64,000 nucleotides of DNA from assembly GCF_027943255.1 (NCBI RefSeq), contig NC_072893.1, forward strand, positions 7,316,001 through 7,380,000. Reading direction: 5' to 3'. The stretch is from Anastrepha obliqua (taxonomy: Eukaryota > Arthropoda > Insecta > Diptera > Tephritidae). The stretch's first letter is position 1. Each line of letters begins with the position of its first letter. Below, one piece after another: positions 1-9,945 of the stretch. A model generated the notes under the pieces. That model was not told the origin of the DNA. It searched no databases and saw nothing but the letters and a program-made list of their open reading frames with translations. A program made the translations under genes and the position numbers.

Positions 1-90
1 TTAAAGGTGAGCTCTTTAACACACCGTTATTTGGCTCTGTGCAAATTTGACAGAATCACCTGATGGTTGACGTCAGGGTCTGCTTACCAT

Positions 91-378
91 AAAACTGAGA
101 TTCTGGTGGTGATATACGAAAAAAATTAACCAATGACACTTCGTTGCTGTCTGAACAAAGGCTGATTGGACGAGTGAGTGAAATGATCGTGCAGAATTCG
201 GCTGCCGAATCCCCAAGTGACAAAATTGTGCGCGCAACTTCGGTTGCCACGTCATCGGGTACTCCGCAGCAGAATTCTGCCCGTTCATTTCACACATATT
301 TACACACTTCGTTTGTCGGCAATGAAGCGAGGATTATGTCCATTTTTTTCGTATATCACCATCTCAGTTTTTCTCTCT
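91..378. repeat. imperfect inverted repeat, unclassified foldback
   Basis: Two arms of about 105-110 bp face each other around a spacer of about 65 bp. The left arm (about 91-200) read on the minus strand and the right arm (about 266-378) read on the plus strand share the order GAATTCTGC, TCATTTCAC, CACTTCG or AAGTGTCATT-like sequence, then TTTTTTTCGTATATCACCA and CTCAGTTTT. The arms have diverged and differ by several indels. No transposase or clear target duplication is visible. It could be a MITE-like foldback element or an inverted duplication. Confidence 0.55.
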
Positions 379-497
379 TTTTAAACAAACCGCTGTTATG
401 ACCCATGCGATAGCAGCCAATCAGTTGGGTATTTCAAATGCGCTGAGAGCCGGTTAACGGTCTAATATTAACGAACTCAGAAATCTTTTCCCCAAGT

Positions 498-1436
498 GTG
501 AGTAGGAGAGAAAGTTCAAAGCTCGTCGTACTAAGGTTGTTAACCATTTGCCCAAAAATAATGGATTTATTTTTCCCCAAACTAATATTAAATAAACACA
601 ACAAAGCCGCTGGAGCTAAGGAACTTCCCGTCGGGCTATACAAAGCTGGAGGTGTAGAGCTGGCAAACCGCATGCACCAGTTCCTTTGCAGGATATGGTC
701 GGATGAGAGCGTGCCAAGCGAATGGAACCTGAGTGTGCTGTGTCCAATACATAAGAAGGGTGATCCTCGAATCTGCAAAAATTACCGCGGGATAAGCCTG
801 CTTAACATTGCATTCAAGGTCCTGTCGAGCGTATTGTAAAGCCCATCGTCAACAAATTAATTGAGCCCCATCAGTGTAGCTTTAGACCTGTAATGCCCAC
901 AATCGGCCAGATATTCACAATACACCAAGTAACCTCTCCGAGCAGTTCGATACTAAACGAGGTTTCAGACAATGGACTTTTATCTTGTGATTTTTTCTCT
1001 TGCTGGGAAAAACCTTTCGCGCTGCCGAGCTTAACCGAACTGGTACTATCTTTCATAAGAGTACCATGCATCTAGCATATGCCGACGACATCGACATTAT
1101 CGGTGAAACCAACCGCGCTGTACTATATGCTCAGTATACTCCAGTTTAAAGAGAGAGGCGAGCAATGTGGGTCTTGCGGTAAATGAGGGTAAAACTAAGT
1201 ACCTGCTAACAACACACAGGGAGTCTTCGCGTATTGGAAAATATGTCAGTGCTGACAGCCAACAATTCGAAGTTGTGAAGGACTTTGTCTACTTTGGGAA
1301 CAGTATTAATAACAGAAATGACGTCAGCCTGGAGATCAAACGGATAATAACTCTTGCCAACAGGTGTTACTTTGGGCTCAGTAGGCAACTGAGAAGTAGA
1401 GTTTTGGGAACCTTCGAGAGAAAAATTCTATTGTTT
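498..1436 (+). pseudogene. RTE-like LINE reverse transcriptase fragment
   Basis: Degenerate reverse transcriptase of a non-LTR retrotransposon. The first piece (about 590-839) carries the conserved run NKAAGA...ELPVGLYKAGG, EWNLSVLCPIHKKGDP and NYRGISLLN, which is the start of the RT fingers domain in RTE-like insect endonuclease-reverse transcriptases. Near 1074-1095 a frame-shifted piece reads AYADDIDIIGE, so the catalytic YADD box is still recognisable. A third piece (1167-1436) reads GLAVNEGKTKYLL, DFVYFGNSINN, ITLANRCYFGLSRQL and TFERKI, the RT thumb and C-terminal region. Much of the palm between them is deleted, and there are several frameshifts and stops. The family-level match is strong, but clade assignment (RTE-like) rests on motif style. 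Confidence 0.8.
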
Positions 1437-1439
1437 CTA

Positions 1440-1800
1440 TAAATAATACGAAATATGCCACCTTCCAGCCTCATTGAACCATATATTTTCCTTTCGAACT
1501 CTGTTATTTTGTACCCGTCATTCATCTTTATCCTCCACTCTTCCCAACCATGATTGGGCTTAAGAGTGCCTGATACATATACAATTTTTTTATTTCCTGA
1601 CAAGAGTTTCAACTTGAATAATTGCATATGCGTGAAGTATGCCCTATTTGCTGCTTGTAGGGCGTTGGCGCTTAGCACCACTCCAAGATGCATAAATTCT
1701 GCTACAGTTTCGGAATGCTCATTGCCAATAACAAGATCAGCTGGATTGCTTTTTGATTTGGTCCGCAGTAGAACCTTGGTTTTGTCGTAGTTGATTTGTA
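1440..1800 (-). pseudogene. LINE reverse transcriptase C-terminal fragment, second family
   Basis: On the minus strand, from 1800 down to about 1445, frames read ELQINYDKTKVLLRT, IGNEHSETVAEFMHLGVV, QAANRAYFTHMQLFK, KKIVYVSGTLKP and FERKIYGSMRLEGGIFRI. These are the post-YADD and thumb-region motifs of an RTE-like non-LTR reverse transcriptase, but a different subfamily from the plus-strand fragment just upstream. The piece runs into that plus-strand fragment near 1437-1445, so the two are joined tail to tail. Upstream RT and endonuclease are missing and the frame breaks near 1560. Confidence 0.7.
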
Positions 1801-2077
1801 ATTCAGCTTATAGGGACTTATTTTCTAGATTAAAAAAAATGTTATGCGTAGTAAAACTCTCTAAATGTTTTACTAGATATTGTTTGAAAGGCATATCTCG
1901 CGACAATGAGCGGTTATAAACGCTATTTTACAATATTCTTTCGGGCGAAATTTATGGAAAAAGTGTGAAATCAGTTCTAAAGCTATGTTACTTTGGATCA
2001 TAAGATTGGAAAGGAAAAATAATAGAGAATAAATACACAAAAGCAGAATTTTGAAATATATCAGTTCCTAATAAACT

Positions 2078-3112
2078 AAACCACCATAAACTAGAGAGAG
2101 TGCAGAGAACTGCATATGTGGGCATCACTGGTGCTTGTAGGACATGTTCCACTGCTGCTGTCAACGTCATTCTGCACTTACTTCCCGTGGATCTGCAAAT
2201 TAAGTCCATTGACCTCTGGAGGCAACTTCTTGTAGGACATATTAACATATTGAAGCAGATCTCCCCTTCCTGCTCTATACTTCGCACTGATCTCTCCATC
2301 CGCAAACTGGGTTTTGAGGGTTGTGCTAGGGCTATCTTTCCGAACAGGCAAGATTGGAAAGAGGGCAGAGTCGGCACGAATATCGGTACCTCTGTTTTCA
2401 TTGACGGATCCAAAATGGGATCCGGAGTGGGAGCGGGGGAAACGAGCAGCGTTTTTAAGCAGAGGTCTTCGCCATCCTGCAAGCATGCAAAATGCTTAGA
2501 GATCGCTGTTGAGAGGGAGGCATAAATATTGTTTCCGAGAGTCAAGCTGCGATTAAGGCACTGTCGTCACCGTAATGCAGCTCTCTTCTCGTAAACTCCA
2601 GTAAGGAGGAACTCACACGTCTCGAAAGTGCACAGGAATACAGAGGGAAATGAAATTGCCGATGAGCTTGCTCGGAAAGGGGTTGACAGAACCGGTTTCA
2701 GTTGTCCCCTTCTCAGACATCGGTGTCCTCATGACCGTTGTTAAAGGAAACTACAAGACAGATGAAGGTCTGTCTCATCGTGTGCTATTTTAAAAACACT
2801 ATGGCCTCAATACGATAGAAATAGAATGCTTAAGTTAATGGGAGTCCCCCGCCATTCAATTTCCAAACTCATTGCGGTGTTCACTGGTCATTGGGTGATC
2901 GGTACTCATGCGGGGAAGCTTGGAATTCCGTACAACCCATGTTAGAAAAACTGTGCGGATCCTGCAGAGAAAGAGACTGTTGAGTACTATCTCTGCAAAT
3001 GTCCCGCTCTGGCGGCTCGGCGCTTGAGATTCCTTAGCATGCCCCTTGGTGATGATGCCCTTTCTATCCTCCACTACGTCAACAGGATTGGATGGCTGTA
3101 GACGGTTTTCTC
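2078..3112 (+). pseudogene. R1/LOA-type LINE, RNase H and zinc-knuckle C-terminal part
   Basis: The fragment starts in the RT-RNase H linker (KLERVQRTAYVGITGACRTC), continues into RNase H (SVFIDGSKMGSGVGAG for the first catalytic Asp, then GNEIADELARKG for the last), and ends with the C-terminal region TGHWVIGTHAGKLGI and a C...H...C knuckle (VEYYLCKCPALAARRLRFL). Frames change several times between about 2480 and 2950, and part of the RNase H core is deleted. The endonuclease and RT are absent, consistent with 5' truncation during reverse transcription. Copies of related elements occur at 32.0, 42.5 and 44.8 kb. Clade call (R1/LOA group with RNase H) is by motif, not by alignment. Confidence 0.75.
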
Positions 3113-3207
3113 TTCGCTACATTTTTTCGCAGGTACTGATCCACATTATGGTATCAAAAAGGCACGTAAGTGCTACTTGTAGTGTAACTTGGGTACTCTT
3201 GCCATCT

Positions 3208-3231
3208 TACCTACCTACCTACCTACCTACA
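3208..3231 (+). repeat. (TACC)n simple repeat at LINE 3' end
   Basis: About five to six TACC units directly follow the 3' untranslated region of the LINE fragment to the left, after the sequence CTCTTGCCATC. Non-LTR elements of this group often end in a short simple repeat rather than poly(A), so this is read as the LINE tail. An independent microsatellite is possible. Confidence 0.6.
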
Positions 3232-3705
3232 TATTTTCTATATTTTCTAGGAATTTTATTAATTGAATTTTAACCCAAGCTATAGCGAGGTACAGCCTGC
3301 ATCGGATAATAGTAAAAGGTCCTTGAAACTGAATCTTCTTATGGACAGCTTTATAATTTTCGCAAATGGTGTCGTATGTCAATCATGTTTGACACTTGTG
3401 ACAAGTAATGGAGAGAAAAAATCAAAAAAAGCGAAAGGCCAAAATAAAGATTACAATCACTCAAAATATAAAACAAAATTGGATGACTAATTTTGGGCAA
3501 CCTTGCATTAGGCGATTTAAAGGTGATTTCACACTTGAAAGAATTGTTTTGTGTCTGGTGAATCAGTCGTGTATTACAGCGTTAAATGCAGTTAAATTTA
3601 TATATTCTTTAGCACTAAATATTACGAGAATGGGGAAAAGGCGGAGGATGGCAAGAAAAAATTTGGCCATACGTTCAAAATTTCGATAAAATCGTGAAAC
3701 CTTGG
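3232..3705. other. no recognisable feature
   Basis: AT-rich sequence with short spurious frames only. Nothing here resembled a known domain or a repeat elsewhere in the window. Confidence 0.5.
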
Positions 3706-3808
3706 AGCTGTTGTTTTTGTTGTAGATGGAGTGATAAGTCCTTGGCCGGATAGAAATCCGGATCATTGCGGTAACGTAGAACCGATTGCCGTAGGAATGG
3801 CCAATTGT
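3706..3808 (+). repeat. SINE-like dispersed repeat relic
   Basis: The stretch around GTCCTTGGCCGGATAGAAAT, CCGGATCATTGCGGTAACG and TAGAACCGATTGCCGTAGG matches a style of short dispersed repeat I associate with tephritid genomes (a GGCCGGAT...CCGG core followed by GTAGAACCGA). It is preceded by GTTGTTTTTGTTGTAG. No tRNA-like promoter boxes are clear in this piece. The assignment comes from memory of similar repeats. Confidence 0.35.
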
Positions 3809-5478
3809 TACAAATTCCTAAAAAATCATGGAACTGTCGAGTCGCATGGGCGTGTGAGCATTTATTTCATTGTTCGTGAATTGCAGATAAGCTAAAAATT
3901 TTTTGGAACTATTTGCACAAGAATAACTATAACTAAATATGTTAATTTCCTGGCCGAAATAAAGCGAAAAAATTTTGAGACCGTTTTTCAATTCAGTTAA
4001 ATTACTTATAAGTGAATATTTAAGTCCCATACCATATACTTCTCACAAATTCCGGGTACTTTCGTACATAGGGTAGCTCGTTTCCATTTACTTACTTTTC
4101 CATCCAATTTCGGGCATCAATTAAATGCTTAATTAATTTGAAGACACGTTTCGCCTGTACTCATTTTTTCCTCTAATGAAAAAAAATACAAATAATACAC
4201 TTTGCTCTAAGCAAAAATATGACTTCATTTCATTTCCCATTAATGTCATTCCAAGCGCCTTGAAGTTATTTTGCATGCAAACTTCTGCGCCGAATTTGTG
4301 GTTCTGTTACTGCGTATTCCTTGAACAATTCAAATCTTATTAAGGCAAAAAAACTTTTGCTCGCAAAATTCCTTTGCCCTGTAACACTTGGAAAACTCAA
4401 TAAGGCGGCATATTGCTGGTTTTCATATTAAAATTCACTTACTTAGTTATGTCAACTGTCAAATGTAATAAGCGCGACCTTTTTCACAGGCCACTGGCTG
4501 CTGCCGCCGCTCTTTATTATTTACCCTTAATATGAGCTCCAAATATGCTAACGTTGTCATTTCATTTACCTTTTCTAAAAACACGCATACACAAACATTT
4601 GCAGGTATTCATGTCATGTAAGCGGCACCTTTAATATTCCACCACCACCCGTTCCCCCATCTGCTGCTTAGTTGTAACTTTTGCTGGAGGCTAAAATTAT
4701 TGTATCTTCTCTCTTACATCAAAATGGTAAAAAATAATATTATATATAATTTTATATAAATGAAATTCTTGTTGAACCCATTTTGATGAGGGTTTGCTGT
4801 GATGCAGGAAATTTTATCAAAATAGTTTGAAACTTTCCGCTTGTTTGGTATGCGTTTGCTTGCGTGTGCCTCCTCTCCAGTTCAAGCATAAATGGCATAT
4901 TTGGCATACTTTCGGGATATTCCGTACTTAAAATGTAATATAATATTTGTCACGCAGGTGTTTTACATTTGTTACGTGTTGCAACTTTCCAGAGAAGTGC
5001 TTCACATTTTTTATGCGGAAATCAGAAGTGAAATTTTACATTTTATATTTGCATGTTTATTTTATACACCTTTCCTAGCAAAAGGTAGATTCAGACAGTG
5101 CCAGTTCATTTTCATATAACAACAAAAACACAGCTCTGGAAGAGTCTAATTCTGTTGAGCAAATGGGAAAGCAGCTAATGTTCGCGAGCGAGATTTTCAT
5201 ACTAAACGCATACCTGAGGATACAAATGCTCCATCACGTCACGTTTTTGAAACGCCACATTTACAGCCTCTTTAAATTTTGGTGCTGAAACTTGACATGT
5301 GACAAATAAAAGCACCGTTATTATTTGGGAGAACATGAAATTTGATCGTTCTGCACTTTTGCCCATTATCACACATTGTTTTCATCTGAGAAGACCTCCT
5401 ATTAAAATTTTCCAGAGAATATCTCTCACAATTCTGAAAATAATAATCCTCAAGCATAAGCAATATTGGGTTCAAATA
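3809..5478. other. AT-rich non-coding DNA, no feature recognised
   Basis: Long AT-rich region with only short frames lacking domain signatures. It has a few homopolymer and dinucleotide runs and no recognised transposon relic. Probably intronic or intergenic host DNA. Confidence 0.5.
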
Positions 5479-5562
5479 TTGGATTGGCAAAGGGTAAGTA
5501 TTTATTGGATATAACTCTTTCTGCTCTACAAAACTATGTTAATTGTATTTTTAAGTAATTTA

Positions 5563-6770
5563 TTAGGTGCGCAACTAAGTTCTCGCTGTTCTTTTGTTTT
5601 TTTGATAAAAATATTCTGAAAAAATGGTTACAAGTGAATCATTGAAAATACTGCCCATTGTTGGGTACTACTTTTTCTCATCTTTCTGCTAGATCTCGTA
5701 CACCGTCGCGGTAAAACTGTTCATCTTTTGAGGGTATCCACGGATCAAGCCATTTTTTGATATCTTCATATGAATGGAATGCTGGTCAGCTATATCACGT
5801 GCCATCGCTCGGAACAGGAGGTAATCGGACGGCGCAATATCTGGAGAATATGGGGGATGGGGTAGGATTTCCCATTTCAGTGTTTCCAGAAAGGTTTTAA
5901 CGGGTTTGGCAACGTGAGTTGCTGTATAATCACTTTTTCATGCCTCTCCGCCTATTGCGGCCGCTTCTCGCGCAGTGCTCGGCTCAATCGCATCAATTGA
6001 AGTCGATCCCCAGTGATGGTTTGCTTGGTTTTAACAGTTCATAATAAATAACACCAAATACATATCATAACCTTCGCAGCGTGAATATTCGGCCGATGCG
6101 ATGACGTAGAAGCATGACCGCGCAGTCCCCATGACTTTCCTTTCTTTGGATTGCTGTAATGAATCCATTTTTCATCGCCCTTCACGATGCGATGAAGAAA
6201 ACTCTTCCTTTTTGGCGCTGGTGCAGTTGTTCACAGGCGAACATCCCTTGGTTTTAACTCATGAGGAACCCAAGTCCCCTGTTTCTGAATCATTCCCAAA
6301 GCATGCAATCGCTTGGAAACGGATTGGTGGGTAACTCCTAATACTGAAGCAAGCTCTTCTTGCGTTTGACATGGATCCTCATTGAGCAATGCCTCCAATT
6401 CAGCGTCTTCGAAGGTGTTTGGCCTTCCTTCCCGCGAACGGTTGTCAACATTGAAATCACTGTCTTTGAAGCGATGGAATCGATCTCGGCACGTGGTTTC
6501 ACTTAAAGCAGCATCTCCACAAACTTTTGTAGCTCTCGATGCGCTTCAGCCACCGTTTTTACGAATGAAAGAGAAAAATCAACACAAAATCAGACATTTT
6601 CACAAAGCCAAAAGTATTTGATACCAAAACAAAATCACGAATATGTCGAAGCAGTTTGTTTACCATATGTCTAAGCTCGGCTTATGATGCTTAGGTTATG
6701 TTAGAATCGACTAGCACACACTATTGGCGGCATCTATTGACAAACAGCGGGAACTTAGTTGCGCACCTCA
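5563..6770 (-). mobile_element. mariner element (nested), minus strand
   Basis: Terminal inverted repeats of about 26 bp: AGGTGCGCAACTAAGTTCTC from 5565, and on the opposite strand AGGTGCGCAACTAAGTTCCC from 6768, differing at one base and both continuing GCTGTT. Each end is next to a TA dinucleotide (5561-5562 and 6771-6772), the mariner target duplication. The length of 1208 bp is close to a typical mariner. The transposase inside is broken (separate entry). Confidence 0.85.
5690..6580 (-). pseudogene. mariner transposase (DD34D type), broken
   Basis: Minus-strand frames give the N-terminal DNA-binding region near 6450-6330 (NTFEDAELEALL, QTQEELASVLGVTHQSVSKR, LHALGMIQKQGTWVPHELK), the first catalytic Asp near 6180 (IVKGDEKWIHYSN), and the C-terminal catalytic block near 5880-5780 (WEILPHPPYSPDIAPSDYLL). 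The sequence between the first and last catalytic blocks is shortened and frames change several times, with stops. It would encode a cut-and-paste DNA transposase acting on its own inverted repeats, but it is inactive here. Confidence 0.8.
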
Positions 6771-6799
6771 TAATTTCTTATTAGTTTTTCGGCTTAGAA

Positions 6800-7275
6800 C
6801 TGAAAACCTTCGAGGTATAAATCAATATTTTCGACCCCTGCTCTTCTTTGCTTTTTATCGAGGTCAAAACGCTGTCGAAGTAGCCCAAGACATTTGCGAC
6901 GTCATAGGCGAGTCTACAGCACGAAAATGGTTTGGATTGTTGAAAAATTACGTCTTTGACGTCGATAACTCGATCCATCGCGGAAGGCTTTCTGAATTCG
7001 AATTCTTCATCTAAAGAAGATTACGATATGTTTTCAATGGGCCTGGAAGGGCGGTGTGCACTGGAAAATGCTTGAAAAGACATGGAGCTCCACATTGCCA
7101 ACACCTACACCAGGTCGACATGGTCAAACAATACTCCTTCTTGACAAAGTTAGGCCCCATGTTGCACAAGTCGTCAAAGACGCATTTTAAAAGCCGCACT
7201 TCACTTCGAATGGGTGGCTCAGCAGCATCCGCTATACTCTCCGGGCCTTGCACCTGCCGTTTAAATAAAAACCTT
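6800..7275 (+). pseudogene. mariner transposase fragments of the outer element
   Basis: At 6850-7012 the N-terminal helix-turn-helix region is readable: FYRGQNAVEVAQDICDV, then GESTARKWFGLLKNYVFDVD, typical of mariner. At 7120-7260 frame-shifted remains of the catalytic C-terminal block follow (TLLLDKVRPHVAQVVKDAF, then a scrambled YSPGLAPA). Everything between, including the first catalytic Asp, is deleted. No functional protein is possible. Confidence 0.7.
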
Positions 7276-7312
7276 CGATAAAAGCACTTCGAACTTATTT
7301 CCCAACCCAATA

Positions 7313-8520
7313 TATGTATAATACATATATCTAATACGGCATTAGCTTACGTACCTGAAAAATATATTTCTTGCGAAAATGTGCTTCATGAGTCGATTTA
7401 CTTATGCCACAAAAGACAAAGGGACTAAGTCAACTGCAATCGAATGCCATTAATTTATATCTTTATTAGGCACAATTAGACATACACACACACACCTCTT
7501 CTTCGACACACATACATGAGTAAGCCTTTACATCTGAGTTCGCATGACAGCTGCAAAAGATGTTCCTTAGAAATGTTTTACACCTCAACTTTATTGGAGC
7601 AGAGACAAACCGGTCAATAACACATTCAAAACAGAATTGCAATAACATTAAATCAAAATTCGATGGAACTCAACAGTTTTTACTTCTACGCAAACCCACA
7701 ACCACAACAAATGCTAAGCTTTGCAGGCATTTAAAATACGAACGCCGTAGAAATAGGCGTCGCTGGTCAGCAACAGCAGAACGTACAACAATAATGGACT
7801 CACACACCCATGCACAGGTGCATAACCAAACCAACAACGAAGGATATATTTTACAGGCAGAAAACAATTGAAGCACTGAAAATGTCATTGCATAGGACAT
7901 AACAAATGTCAGTGAGTGCTGGTGTGGCGCGGCAGAGGCTTTGTGTGCCTACAAAAAGGTGAATATGAGCGTTCACAAATTCAATGCGAATGCGTGTGGA
8001 CGGATGGGGTTTGAAATAGAATAGACTAACATTAGGCGTGGATTTCTACTGTGTGCATGTGAGCTATGGCTACACTACGGGAAATAGACATACACACACG
8101 CACACATATATATAAAAAATTAATGTTCGAACGAGGTGTAGCACGTCCATCGCTCGCCTGGTCGGTGGCAGACTATATTTGGGCTACTTCGTAAGACCGG
8201 TAAGACAACAGAATATTGCCCAAATTTTGTGTCAACAACAGAGAGAAGCACACACACACACACACACATGCATGGGCAATACATAAATGACGTTGTGTAC
8301 GACATGCGTTTTTACATAAATGTAAACCTCTTCACCTGCAAATAACCCTGTGGTGAATAGAGGATTGTCGCATAAAGTGATGATACTGTATTATCAATTT
8401 CATTATTATCCTGCAACTAGTGCATGAAGTTCGACAAGTCCCAAAGGGCACACACCACAAGTTGGTGGAAGAGCTCAACTATCGGCATCTGCAAGCTCGC
8501 GCAGCATCGACCTACTCCAA
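7313..8520. other. non-coding DNA with CA microsatellites
   Basis: Contains several short (CA)n tracts (about 7485, 8090 and 8248-8268) and overlapping spurious frames on both strands with low-complexity composition. No domain or repeat family was recognised. Probably host intronic or intergenic sequence. Confidence 0.5.
8248..8268. repeat. (CA)n microsatellite
   Basis: About ten uninterrupted CA units, followed by a short ATGCATG. Confidence 0.9.
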
Positions 8521-8522
8521 GT

Positions 8523-8640
8523 ATGCTTTGGCTCCCTTGCGAGTTTCAGTCTAGTGTAATTATCATAATGCTATCTTATGGTTTTCTAAGCGTGTGACCT
8601 ATCCATCAGGAGTTTCAGCGTTTGATTTGCCATAGGATGG
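8523..8640 (-). pseudogene. LINE C-terminal relic (RTE-like)
   Basis: On the minus strand around 8610-8530 the frame reads WIGHTLRKP...DSI, then TLD.NSQGS, with stops. This is the region found at the C-terminus of RTE-like LINE proteins (W-GH-LR..., ALDWNPQG...). It is a very short relic with no flanking domain left. Confidence 0.45.
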
Positions 8641-8887
8641 GGTCCTCATTCATTGATTTTCACAGCAAGTTGTTGCTGATGCAGTTGAGCCAGAATATTC
8701 TACAGGTGATGCATAGGCATTTGCTGAAGAAAGATTGAGTGATGAAGTTTGAGACCAGCCCTGATTCACTTCTCTACAACAATACTGTCTTCACACATGT
8801 CCTGAATTTTTGCAGTTTAGAGAATGAAGATTTGCAAACTCGCCCATTCTGTATGCAATCACCTGAAACTGTAGTAGAAGAGATATA

Positions 8888-9945
8888 TCAGGTCAGTCCA
8901 TAAGTTCATGCGTATTTTACCCATAATTTCACTTTTGTACGATTTTTACATACAAAAAATTATTCGCGGAATATAACGGAACTTTTTATATTTCCTTTGA
9001 TAAATTGTGCATTCAACAAGTGAATTTAATCGCGGATAGAAGCACGTGTTGTTAAAAAATAAAATGGAATCTTCGAACGCGTATAAGGGGCATATTTTTT
9101 ATTTTTTTATTAAAGTGGTAAAAATGCAACAACTGCTGCTGCAGAAATAAACACTGTTCACGGAGAGGATACCGTGAGTGTAAGGACTGCGCAAAAGTGG
9201 TTTTCAAAATTCCAAAGTGGTAACTGCGACGTGGAGGATGCCCCGAACGCTGGTCGTGCTGAAATCTTAAACTACGACGCCTTGTTCAAACTCGTGGAAG
9301 CTGAGCCAAATTTCACAGTCGATGATAGCTCAGAGGTTAAATTCATCGCATGGATCAGTTCACAGGCACCTGGTTCAGTTGAGAAAGGTTTCATAGCTGG
9401 GAAAATGGGTTCCGCATAGACTTTCCGTCGCCAACCTTCAGCAGAGAGTGAATGTGTGTTCTCGGCTGCTGCAACGGCTTGAAAATTAAATTTCTTTGAA
9501 CCGTATCGTTACTGGTGATGAAAAATGGGTCCTTTACAATAATCCTGTTCTACTTAAAAGAAATCGACCGTATTTAGCGAATAGACGCAAAGTTTTGTTT
9601 CACCACGACAACGCAAGACCTCATAACACAAGGCAAACATCAGGCAAGCTGAACGAGCTCGGATGGGAGCTAATGCCGTATCCACCATACTCTCCGGATA
9701 TTGCACCTTGGGATTATCATCTTTTCTGTGGACTTCAATCCCATATGAGTAACAAGAACTACTCCTCAAAAGAAGCTATAAAAAGGGATATCGAAGCGCA
9801 GAGAGAATTGAGGAGAAATGCTATAGGTAATTTATATTTCCTCGTAAATAAGACGAGCTCCGTCTTCAGAGGAATTACCAAGAACTCGCAATCTGTGGTC
9901 CATTTCAAAACGAGATTTAGATAACATGGCATCAGAGTTTATAAA
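8888..9945 (+). mobile_element. mariner relic, 3' end missing
   Basis: The left end reads TCAGGTCAGTCCATAAGTTC starting next to TA at 8886-8887, which looks like a mariner terminus. It is followed by an untranslated region and a broken transposase on the plus strand. I could not find the matching right terminal repeat after the coding remains (up to about 10.2 kb), so the right end is lost or strongly diverged. Confidence 0.6.
9063..9924 (+). pseudogene. mariner transposase (DD34D), broken
   Basis: N-terminal part: TVSVRTAQKWFSKFQSGNCD followed by VEDAPNAGRAE, the second helix-turn-helix and linker of mariner. C-terminal part from 9496: MNRIVTGDEKWVLYNN (first catalytic Asp), RKVLFHHDNARPH (second) and PPYSPDIAPWDYHLF (third, 34 residues after the second). 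The catalytic triad is therefore preserved, but the first 60 or so residues and the stretch between 9420 and 9490 are broken by stops and a frameshift, and the segment between the first and second Asp is much shorter than usual. Confidence 0.8.

Larger units (their letters stand above)
5479..7310 (+). mobile_element. mariner relic (outer), interrupted by a second mariner
   Basis: The right end reads, on the minus strand from 7312, TATTGGGTTGGGAAATAAGT, a typical mariner terminus. A diverged partner, TATTGGATTGGCAA...TAAGT, lies at 5477. Between 6800 and 7275 are remnants of a mariner transposase on the plus strand. The left untranslated part of this element is split at 5562/6771 by another mariner. 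Removing the insert would leave a unit of about 620 bp, so this copy also has a large internal deletion. The left end is the least certain part. Confidence 0.5.

Noticed and set aside
7560..7871. 103-codon open frame rich in Asn, Thr and Arg
   Set aside because: Low-complexity composition overlapped by an opposite-strand frame. No recognisable domain.
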